DNA of 48,180 bases from Halothiobacillus sp. (GTDB lineage Bacteria; Pseudomonadota; Gammaproteobacteria; Halothiobacillales; Halothiobacillaceae), in assembly GCA_020061705.1 (NCBI GenBank), contig JAGUXT010000052.1:1-48180 (forward strand), in the 5' to 3' direction. Made by a program: the position numbers and the translations under genes. Below are positions 33,809-39,982 of the stretch, one piece after another (positions within the stretch are counted from its first letter, which is position 1; the number at the start of each line of letters is the position of its first letter). The notes under the pieces are model-generated. The model had not been told where the DNA came from. It was given only the letters and a program-made list of their open reading frames with translations, and did not search any database.

Positions 33809-34981
33809 ATGTTTATCCGTGACCCCAATGCTCCCACTCCCAAGGGCTTTGCCCTGTTCAATCTGGGCTTTCGGGCGTTTTTTTTCGGTGCGTCGCTTTG
33901 GGCGGTGTTGGCGATGTTGCTGTGGGGGTTGGCGTTTACCGCACTTATTCCGGCCAGCGTTGCATCCGTCTCCTGGCATGGTCACGAGATGTTGTTTGGC
34001 TATGCACAGGCTGTTGTTGCTGGCTTTCTGCTGACGGCCGCGCGTAACTGGAGCGGGGTGCGCACGCCGCAAGGTTGGGCGCTGGGCGGCTTGTTTGCGC
34101 TGTGGCTGATTCCGCGTGTGTTTTTGCCTTGGGCAAGCAGCGCGATGTTGCCTTGGCTTGCTTTGGCTGATGTAGTGTTCGATCTATTCTTGGCGGCGAT
34201 TTTGGCGCTCACCTTGTGGCGTAATCGCGCCAATCTGTTCATCTTCCCGCCGTTGTTGCTGCTGGTTGCCCTGGCGAATGCGGCATGGTGGCTGGCTACG
34301 CTTGGTCTGTGGTCACAGGGTCATGTTTTTGGATTGGTGTTGGGACAAGGGGCGCTGCTCGGCATCGTGCTGATTATGGGTGTGCGTGTCGCACCTTTTT
34401 TTATTGAAAAACGTTTGAATGTGTCGATCACAGCGCGCGTCCCGGTGTGGGTGTATCGAAGCGGGGCGGCGTTGTACGGGCTTTTGGTGGTTGCGGAGCT
34501 GTTGGGCGCGCCGTGGTTGCAAGCCGTCATGGCGGCTGCGCTGGCGGCGTTGAGCGCTTGGGTGTTGTGGCGCTGGTATGCCCCTGGCTTGTGGCGCGAG
34601 CCGCTGTTGTGGATTTTGTGGCTGGCCGGGGGGTGGTTGGTGCTCGGTTTGGTGCTCAAGGCGCTGGGCGATCCGGGCGGTGTGGCGCGCCATGCTCTGT
34701 TGGTCGGCGGCGTGGGGCTGGCCAGCCTCGGCATGATGGCGCGGGTGAGTCTCGGTCATTGTGGGTATGTGGTTTACCCCGCGCCGCGTGGCAGTGTGCT
34801 CGCCTTTGTCCTGCTGCTGATGGCGGCACTGTTGCGTGTGGTTCCGCCGCTGTTTTCGCCCGCCGCACTTGCTTGGGCAGTGCCGCTGTCGGCGTTGTTG
34901 TGGGTGCTGGCCTTTGCGCTATTTTTGGTCGTGTATGCGCCGATGCTTTGGCGGCCTCGTGTCGATGGCAAACCGGGGTAA
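33809..34981 (+). CDS. NnrS-family membrane protein
   Basis: 390 residues with about twelve membrane helices. Family marks are the N-terminal FALFNLGFRAFFFGA and SWHGHEMLFGYAQAVVAGFLLTA, with histidines that bind heme/copper in NnrS. It protects against nitrosative stress in denitrifiers and related bacteria. It is inserted between nrdR and ribD, an unusual neighbour that breaks the common nrdR-ribD adjacency. An AAGGAG lies upstream of the ATG. Its 3' end overlaps the probable ribD start. Confidence 0.9.
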   Translation: MFIRDPNAPTPKGFALFNLGFRAFFFGASLWAVLAMLLWGLAFTALIPASVASVSWHGHEMLFGYAQAVVAGFLLTAARNWSGVRTPQGWALGGLFALWLIPRVFLPWASSAMLPWLALADVVFDLFLAAILALTLWRNRANLFIFPPLLLLVALANAAWWLATLGLWSQGHVFGLVLGQGALLGIVLIMGVRVAPFFIEKRLNVSITARVPVWVYRSGAALYGLLVVAELLGAPWLQAVMAAALAALSAWVLWRWYAPGLWREPLLWILWLAGGWLVLGLVLKALGDPGGVARHALLVGGVGLASLGMMARVSLGHCGYVVYPAPRGSVLAFVLLLMAALLRVVPPLFSPAALAWAVPLSALLWVLAFALFLVVYAPMLWRPRVDGKPG

Positions 34982-36098
34982 GCAGGTGAGTGACGATCTC
35001 CGCTTTATGGCGCGCGCGCTGGAACTGGCGCGGCGCGGGCTTTACACCACCCACCCCAATCCGCGTGTCGGTTGCGTCATCGTGCGTGATGGCGAAGTCG
35101 TCGGTGAGGGTTTTCATGCACGGGCGGGCGAGCCACATGCAGAGATTCACGCCCTGCGCATGGCCGGTGAGCGGGCGCGGGGGGCGACGGCCTATGTCAC
35201 GCTGGAACCCTGTTGTCATCATGGGCGCACGCCGCCGTGTTCGGATGCCTTGATTGCAGCCGGGGTGGTGCGCGTGGTGGCGGCAATGCGTGACCCCAAT
35301 CCGCGTGTTGATGGCGGCGGTGAAGCGGTGCTGTGTGCGGCGGGTGTTGCGGTCGAAAGCGGACTTTTGGAAGCTGAAGCACGTGAGCTGAACGCGGGCT
35401 TTAGCAAGCGCATGACGCTGGGTTTGCCTTTCGTGCGCCTGAAGTGGGGCGCTTCGCTTGATGGGCGCACGGCGCTGGCGAATGGTCAAAGCCAGTGGAT
35501 TACCGGTGAGCAAGCGCGGCGCGATGTGCAATTTTGGCGCGCGCGTTCGTCCGCCATATTAAGCAGTGCAGCAAGCGTCATTGCCGATCAGGCGCGCCTG
35601 AATGTGCGATTAACGGCGGATGAATTGGGTATTGAGGGTCATGTACACCAGCCGGTGCGAGTTATTCTTGACCGCGAGCTACGCATGACCCCGGATCTGC
35701 CGATTTTTGACGGGCAGGGTGATATTTGGATTTATACCGCCGCGCCGGATGTGCCGTACCGGGATGCACTGCTCGCAACGGGGGCGAAGATTTTGGCGGC
35801 TCCCGCGAACGGGCATGGCTTGGATTTGGCTTTCATTCTGCGTGATTTGGCGCAACGTGAAATCAACGAGCTGTGGATTGAAACCGGCGCACGCTTGGGT
35901 GGTGCTTTTTTGGCGCAGGGCTTGGTGGATGAATTGATTGTTTACCTTGCGCCAATGCTGCTCGGTCACACCGCACGTCCACTTGCGGAATTACCTGAAA
36001 TAACACAGCTCAATCAGGCTCAGCGCTGGCAATGGCAGGATGTCACCCGCGTTGGTGATGATTTGCGCCTGGTTTTGAGGAGTGCGCAGAACGCTTGA
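34965..36098 (+). CDS. ribD: Bifunctional riboflavin biosynthesis deaminase/reductase RibD
   Basis: 377 residues from the ATG at 34965; a GTG at 34986 with GGGG seven bases upstream is an equally good start, giving 370 residues. The open frame back to 34836 is a shadow of the NnrS gene. The N-terminal deaminase has the zinc site HAE (58-60) and PCCHHGRTPPC (C83, C92). The C-terminal reductase begins near RLKWGASLDGRTALANGQSQWIT and has the NADPH segment ELWIETGARLGGAFL. It catalyses steps two and three of riboflavin synthesis. ribE and ribBA do not follow, because the gene is cut off downstream by element 2. Confidence 0.95.
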   Translation: MANRGKQVSDDLRFMARALELARRGLYTTHPNPRVGCVIVRDGEVVGEGFHARAGEPHAEIHALRMAGERARGATAYVTLEPCCHHGRTPPCSDALIAAGVVRVVAAMRDPNPRVDGGGEAVLCAAGVAVESGLLEAEARELNAGFSKRMTLGLPFVRLKWGASLDGRTALANGQSQWITGEQARRDVQFWRARSSAILSSAASVIADQARLNVRLTADELGIEGHVHQPVRVILDRELRMTPDLPIFDGQGDIWIYTAAPDVPYRDALLATGAKILAAPANGHGLDLAFILRDLAQREINELWIETGARLGGAFLAQGLVDELIVYLAPMLLGHTARPLAELPEITQLNQAQRWQWQDVTRVGDDLRLVLRSAQNA

Positions 36099-36124
36099 GC
36101 GTGTGCGCTTTTGTGAGCAACAAA

Positions 36125-36150
36125 AAAGCCGCACAAGGCGGCTTTGATTT
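36125..36150 (+). terminator. Terminator after ribD
   Basis: AAAGCCGC/GCGGCTTT, an 8-bp stem with a 5-nt loop, followed by GATTT; A-rich upstream side. The following 36146-36245 is host or junction DNA with no gene that I can see. Confidence 0.75.
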
Positions 36151-36249
36151 GGATTGATTTTTAGTAAAACTGAATTAAATCAATCAGTTATGTTATAGGT
36201 GCTATCACATCACTAGGCGGAATGCGGGTTGCGGCGTGTCGATTTCAGA

Positions 36250-36272
36250 TATACCCCCAAATATACCCCCAA
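36250..36272 (+). repeat. Left-end TATACCCCCAA repeats of element 2
   Basis: Two copies of TATACCCCCAA, 12 bp apart. Related repeats occur upstream of the integrase at 45138-45198. Candidate integrase arm-type sites. Confidence 0.6.
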
Positions 36273-36288
36273 AAAGTTACGCACAGGC

Positions 36289-36310
36289 TTATCCACATGA
36301 CTTATCCACA
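36289..36310 (+). promoter_or_regulatory. Pair of perfect DnaA boxes
   Basis: TTATCCACA at 36289-36297 and again at 36302-36310, same orientation, 13 bp start to start. Both match the high-affinity R-box exactly. Confidence 0.65.
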
Positions 36311-36410
36311 GACGTGATATTTTCAGCTTCACAGTCAGCGCGGGGCTTTTTATCTCAGTGGCATGAATCGCGCCTTAGCATAAAACATGCCACCTAGTTA
36401 AAAACGCCCG

Positions 36411-36467
36411 CTATATTTCGTTCGGAGCGGTCATTGCGGATTGGTCGCTGCATTCGATATTGATCAT
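36411..36467 (-). CDS. Possible 18-residue leader peptide
   Basis: A short frame MINIECSDQSAMTAPNEI preceded by AGGAG at a six-base distance. It lies just outside the closing stem of the structured RNA region. Good ribosome site but no homology that I can cite; it could be chance. Confidence 0.25.
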   Translation of the reverse strand: MINIECSDQSAMTAPNEI

Positions 36468-36481
36468 GGTATGCTCCTGAT

Positions 36482-36634
36482 TAGTTGGCGTGACACGGTG
36501 ATATTCTCCCGGCCGTAGCACCGCATTCGTGCGGGAGCGTCATGTGGGGTTTCCGGTGAAAACCGGGTGGGAGGCCTCGCCGCCAACTCAAGCTTCCCCC
36601 TTCTTCAGCAGTCGCTGTACCTCACGCTCCCGCA
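36482..36634 (+). ncRNA. Structured RNA resembling phage C4 / P4 CI antisense RNA
   Basis: An 8-bp closing stem (36483-36490 with 36581-36588, AGTTGGCG/CGCCAACT) encloses two perfect hairpins: CCGCA-TTCG-TGCGG at 36521-36534 and CCGGT-GAAA-ACCGG at 36553-36566. UUCG and GNRA loops favour the plus strand. An extended -10 (TGGTATGCT, 36467-36475) would start transcription at about 36482, the foot of the stem. The 11-mer at 36530-36540 is exactly complementary to 36624-36634, as expected of an antisense RNA acting on a target in the same transcript. C4 RNAs regulate phage antirepressor genes; the class assignment is by analogy. Confidence 0.45.
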
Positions 36635-36654
36635 TGTCCTAAACATCGCAGACA

Positions 36655-36680
36655 ACAAAAAACCCGGCACATGGCCGGGC
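36655..36680 (-). terminator. Terminator of the element 2 operon
   Basis: CCCGGC/GCCGGG with a 5-nt loop (36663-36679), followed on the minus strand by TTTTTTGTT. It lies just after the Mor-type gene and ends the long leftward operon. Confidence 0.8.
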
Positions 36681-36709
36681 TGGGTTGGTGGGTACGTGGT
36701 GGGGGCGGT

Positions 36710-37123
36710 CTAAAGTGGGTTGGCTGCTTTCATTGCCTTGCCCCTTTGCAGGTAGTACAAAACTTGCCGTCTTGATTGCCGCGTGGCTTCCACCATTTCA
36801 TCTATGCTCTTTCCCTTGCGCCTCAAGTCCATGATGAAGCGCACGTTAGCTTTAGATATGGCCTGCTTGCATGTGGGAATTTCAATGTATGTTCCCCCAT
36901 ACATACCAATCATCTTTAGGGCGGCATCCTCCCCAGCAACGGCGGCGATTGCCTCAAACTTTTGCCGCCCCCCTTGCTCGTTGTCAGTCCCAAGCGGGAC
37001 GTGAATCCGCCTCCCGCAAAATGCTTCTTGCAGCTTCATAGCCGCTTCATAGCCTATTTGGCTAATCAGATACTTTAGGCTTTCCGGCAAGTCACCTTCT
37101 TGAACGTCTCGAATCCCAATCAT
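36710..37123 (-). CDS. Mor-type (Mu middle operon regulator) transcription activator
   Basis: 137 residues with the Mor/C fold: LPESLKYLISQIGYEAAMKLQEAFCGRRIHVPLG, then the intercalating beta strand region GGTYIEIPTCKQAISKANVRFI and a C-terminal helix-turn-helix (KGKSIDEMVEATRQSRRQVLYYLQRG). Mor activates middle or late phage promoters. It is the last gene of the element 2 operon and overlaps the previous gene by 4 bp. In an element without late genes, the target may be a helper-phage or self promoter. Confidence 0.85.
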   Translation of the reverse strand: MIGIRDVQEGDLPESLKYLISQIGYEAAMKLQEAFCGRRIHVPLGTDNEQGGRQKFEAIAAVAGEDAALKMIGMYGGTYIEIPTCKQAISKANVRFIMDLRRKGKSIDEMVEATRQSRRQVLYYLQRGKAMKAANPL

Positions 37124-37479
37124 CGCGCCCCCCTTATTTGTTCTACTTGCTTGGCTAGCTTTTCCAATTCGCGCATACCTTCAAAAAACTTAACTAGGTG
37201 TAGCGCCTCCATGCTCTCCATCTCGCCATTTATCACCCTTTTGGTGACTTCGCTTATTAGCTCTGTCATTGTCTGGCTGCTTATCGGCGGCCTCTCATTC
37301 ACGGCTGAAAGCGCAGGCAATGAGCGGTCTAGCAACAGCTTGGCGGCTTGCACGTCACCCGCTAAAGCCATTTCGTAGAGTTTGGCAAGGATAGGGGGCA
37401 GGGCGCGCCTGATTGCCGTCCTTAGCTTTTGGGTATCGCTGGCATTGACTGCCATGTTTTTGCTGATACCCCTAGCCAT
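37120..37479 (-). CDS. Phage-type small hypothetical protein
   Basis: 119 residues from the ATG at 37477-37479 (MARGISKNMAVNASD). The longer frame from 37500 lies inside the RuvC-like gene. Helical: LRTAIRRALPPILAKLYEMALAGDVQAAKLLLDRSLPAL resembles the DNA-binding/oligomerisation segment of small phage proteins of the DUF5681 type. The C-terminal 30 residues form an amphipathic helix. Function unknown. Overlaps both neighbours. Confidence 0.6.
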   Translation of the reverse strand: MARGISKNMAVNASDTQKLRTAIRRALPPILAKLYEMALAGDVQAAKLLLDRSLPALSAVNERPPISSQTMTELISEVTKRVINGEMESMEALHLVKFFEGMRELEKLAKQVEQIRGAR

Positions 37480-37954
37480 GCCGCGCCCCCCACGATGCAA
37501 TCAGCACAGCGTCACCACGATCATGACGCGCCTGCTTGCCTTGGAGGAATGGCCGGGCGGTTGGGTGGAGTCGAACAGCAGCGGCTAGGCTGGCATTCTT
37601 TTCTGCACCTGCTGCGATTCCTGCCAGCCGTCGCCATGCGATAGGCGAGATGCGCATCATGGGTAGATGTGCCGCTGTCACCAAAGCCTCGATAGCGCCT
37701 ATGTTGCGACCGAAGGTATGCGCTCCCGTCTTGGAGTCAGTGGGTCGTGCACCAACAAGCTCAACAGCAACCAGGCGGGGGGTGGGGTGTGTGTTGAGTA
37801 GCTCCATGAAGCTCACAGCGTCAACGGATTTACGTTTGCCTTCAAGCTCAACAGGCAGGTCGGCCACGTCCAACACCTCGCCTGTGCTGGCATCCATCCA
37901 ACACAGCGCACCAGCTAGGCCGGGGTCAATGCCCAACACAACGGCGGCGGTCAT
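37472..37954 (-). CDS. RuvC-like Holliday junction resolvase
   Basis: 160 residues with the RNase H-like fold of phage RuvC-type nucleases: VLGIDPGLAGAL (catalytic D10), VAVELVGARP (catalytic Glu), and HDRGDAVLIASWGARHG (C-terminal catalytic Asp). It probably resolves branched DNA during element replication or recombination. The start overlaps the stop of the 37951-38193 gene by 4 bp. It is slightly shorter than cellular RuvC, as phage versions usually are. Confidence 0.82.
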   Translation of the reverse strand: MTAAVVLGIDPGLAGALCWMDASTGEVLDVADLPVELEGKRKSVDAVSFMELLNTHPTPRLVAVELVGARPTDSKTGAHTFGRNIGAIEALVTAAHLPMMRISPIAWRRLAGIAAGAEKNASLAAAVRLHPTARPFLQGKQARHDRGDAVLIASWGARHG

Positions 37955-38193
37955 GTTGCCACCTCCGACTCGTTGTCACTGGTGGCATCCAACACGGTCA
38001 CGCCAGCAAGCATGTGCTCCACCACTTCCAGCGAGTGCGCCGGGCGGCATGACATGGTTTCACGCGCCACACGTCGCAATGCCTGTGCTTGGCTGGTGGC
38101 TTTGACAAGGCGGATTGGAGCAAAGCCGCTTTTTTGCATAAAGCCGGTATCGTCCTGCATGACAACGTAAATCCGAGTGCTTGACTTCTTCAT
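37951..38193 (-). CDS. Hypothetical protein of element 2
   Basis: 80 residues beginning MKKSSTRIYVVMQDDTGF. The middle (PIRLVKATSQAQALRRVARETMSCRPA) resembles small phage proteins that modulate host functions, but I cannot assign a family. Overlaps both neighbours by 4 bp, so it is real operon content. Confidence 0.55.
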   Translation of the reverse strand: MKKSSTRIYVVMQDDTGFMQKSGFAPIRLVKATSQAQALRRVARETMSCRPAHSLEVVEHMLAGVTVLDATSDNESEVAT

Positions 38194-38909
38194 GCTGCAT
38201 CCTCCATCACGGCATCCTCATAGACCATGCGCAGCCAGCAAGCGCGTGTGGCCACCACGTCGCGCATGTTGTACTCAGCAATCTGCGCATACTCTCCGGC
38301 CTGCCACATATCGAACACATGACCGCCATCCATGCCCATTGCTTTAGGTGACGGAATGCCCAAGGCCTTACACAGACGGTCTAGGCTGATTCGCTGCCCG
38401 TACCCTGCCCACATGGTCATTGTGTCGCCATAGTCGCGCCCAAGGCGGGCTGCGGGGCTTGGGATGAATGACGGCGGGATGATGTTATGCACCCATGCAC
38501 GCCGACGGATAAACCCTAAATCGAAGTCGATAGAGTGGCCGATAACGTAGCTGGGTTCAGGGAACTCCGGGCGGCTATTGATGCGCTCAAATTCATCAAA
38601 GGCCGTGCGCATCTTGTCGAATGCGAACTCCAAAAACACTGCTTCGTCCTGTTCAAGCGGTCGGACAATCACGGCGGGCGGATTGGTATCCATCGCCCAA
38701 GCAATCGACACAATTTCACCCTCAGCCGCGTCTAGTGCCTGTTTGCGGTAAGCGTCCTCAGCGGCCTGCTCCCCCTGTTCTGCCCACCATGCAGCAATCG
38801 TGTCCTCCTTCTTGTAGTTGCCGGGCGGCTTGATACCCGCTTTGGCGGCTTCACGCGCGCCGGGTTGTTGGCTGGGTATAGTTTCAATATCTAGGTAAAT
38901 TCTTGGCAT
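38190..38909 (-). CDS. DEDDy 3'-5' exonuclease (PolB-exonuclease-like)
   Basis: 239 residues. Exo I is IYLDIETIP with D7 and E9, Exo II is YVIGHSIDFDLGFIRRRA, and Exo III is AQIAEYNMRDVVATRACW with the Tyr and Asp of the DEDDy class. This matches the family of predicted 3'-5' exonucleases related to the DNA polymerase B exonuclease domain, common in phages. It probably trims 3' ends in replication or annealing. Twelve bases separate it from the SSB-like gene upstream. Confidence 0.82.
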   Translation of the reverse strand: MPRIYLDIETIPSQQPGAREAAKAGIKPPGNYKKEDTIAAWWAEQGEQAAEDAYRKQALDAAEGEIVSIAWAMDTNPPAVIVRPLEQDEAVFLEFAFDKMRTAFDEFERINSRPEFPEPSYVIGHSIDFDLGFIRRRAWVHNIIPPSFIPSPAARLGRDYGDTMTMWAGYGQRISLDRLCKALGIPSPKAMGMDGGHVFDMWQAGEYAQIAEYNMRDVVATRACWLRMVYEDAVMEDAA

Positions 38910-38921
38910 GGTGTTGTCTCC

Positions 38922-39542
38922 TTAAAATCCAATGTCATCATCAAACGCTTCACCGTTGGCGGGTGACGTGGGTGCGGGTTTGGGTTTGTCAGGTTCGCCC
39001 CATCCTTGTGCCGCCTGATATTCCGGTGACGCTGCAATGGTGGCTTGGAGGCGTTCTCCGAGCGTGTCGTAGATGTTCCAATCGGGTTTGCTCAAGTCAA
39101 AGAGCTGCAACTCGTTCACGCCTTCGGGCTTGGGCATTCCCTTTGGCAGTGGCATGACCGAAGCAATGTTCATGTACGTTTTGCCGTCGCGCTCGCTCTC
39201 GGTGGCGTTCAACAAGCACGACGCGCCCAGCAGTTTCTTCACGTCATATCCTGCGCGAATCTCATCTTCACTTAACGCGCGACCGCGCCATTGATTGATA
39301 AAGGCGCGTAAGGCTGCTTTTTCTCCGAGTGACGCTGTGAAGCGGCGGCTGATTGTGAACGGCTTACCGTCCTGCATACGTTCATCACCCAACAATTCAA
39401 AGCTCAATAGCAGCTTGCGCGCCTTGGTCGGCTTGCCTTGGTAATCGCCTGTTTGCGTGCCTAAATCAACCAGGCGGTACAGGCGGGCGGTGTGAACTCC
39501 GGCGGGTGCTGATTCAAATGTCTGGGATGCTGAAATAATCAT
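38922..39542 (-). CDS. Putative phage single-stranded-DNA-binding protein
   Basis: 206 residues. An N-terminal beta-rich part (HTARLYRLVDLGTQTGDYQGKPTKARKLLLSFELLGD) has the look of an OB-type fold found in phage proteins that coat single strands. The chain ends in a disordered Pro-rich linker and the acidic tip EAFDDDIGF, closely resembling the DDDIPF tail by which SSB recruits partner proteins. Placed between the TubC-like gene and the exonuclease. The assignment rests on the tail and context rather than on a recognised OB motif. Confidence 0.65.
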   Translation of the reverse strand: MIISASQTFESAPAGVHTARLYRLVDLGTQTGDYQGKPTKARKLLLSFELLGDERMQDGKPFTISRRFTASLGEKAALRAFINQWRGRALSEDEIRAGYDVKKLLGASCLLNATESERDGKTYMNIASVMPLPKGMPKPEGVNELQLFDLSKPDWNIYDTLGERLQATIAASPEYQAAQGWGEPDKPKPAPTSPANGEAFDDDIGF

Positions 39543-39982
39543 GATGCTGATTTCCTATGAGGTGGTTTGGCTTGGATTTTCTCGGTCTGGGTCTCGGTCT
39601 GGTTCGGTCGTAAATCGGTTTGGCTGGCATCCTCAAAGGCGCAAGCGGCATGAAAGGCAAGGGTTAGCGGCTCACCTGATTGAACTCTGTGCAGGAAGTT
39701 TTCACCGCCCCCAGCGGTGCGGAATAAGCAGCTATCAACCAAGTGACCGCTGCGCACATGAACGGCGCGGCTGGGTATATCCGGGTCAACACTCCAGCCC
39801 TCGGGGTGGCTGGTGTAATCGGCGGACACCAATCTTTTCAGCGCGGGCAAGTTGGCGCGGATGTTGGCGCGGTCGGGGTCTGTCAGACGATTGCCGGGCG
39901 CAACCAACAGGCGGCCATCCTCACCAAGCCGAACGTCAAAATCACGGTCATGAAGGTTTTGCAGCAGGGTGAAGGCAGTCAT
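39539..39982 (-). CDS. TubC-N-domain protein, homologue of the element 1 protein
   Basis: 147 residues. Residues 1-50 (TLLQNLHDRDFDVRLGEDGRLLVAPGNRLTDPDRANIRANLPALKRLV) match the TubC N-terminal docking-domain family, which here is a phage/plasmid accessory domain. The C-terminal half (HPEGWSVDPDIPSRAVH, DSCLFRTAGGGENFLHRV, ACAFEDA) is shared with 21424-21876 in element 1. The ATG overlaps the helicase stop (TAATG). Function unknown; it follows the helicase in both elements. Confidence 0.75.
   Translation of the reverse strand: MTAFTLLQNLHDRDFDVRLGEDGRLLVAPGNRLTDPDRANIRANLPALKRLVSADYTSHPEGWSVDPDIPSRAVHVRSGHLVDSCLFRTAGGGENFLHRVQSGEPLTLAFHAACAFEDASQTDLRPNQTETQTEKIQAKPPHRKSAS

Noticed and set aside
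34836-34964. Upstream extension of ribD
   Set aside because: The Cys/Arg-rich peptide is an out-of-frame shadow of the NnrS gene; RibD homology begins after 34965.
34656-35531. Long antisense frame opposite ribD and the NnrS gene
   Set aside because: A 291-residue frame of His/Arg/Pro-rich composition with no recognisable domain, typical of antisense shadows in GC-rich DNA.
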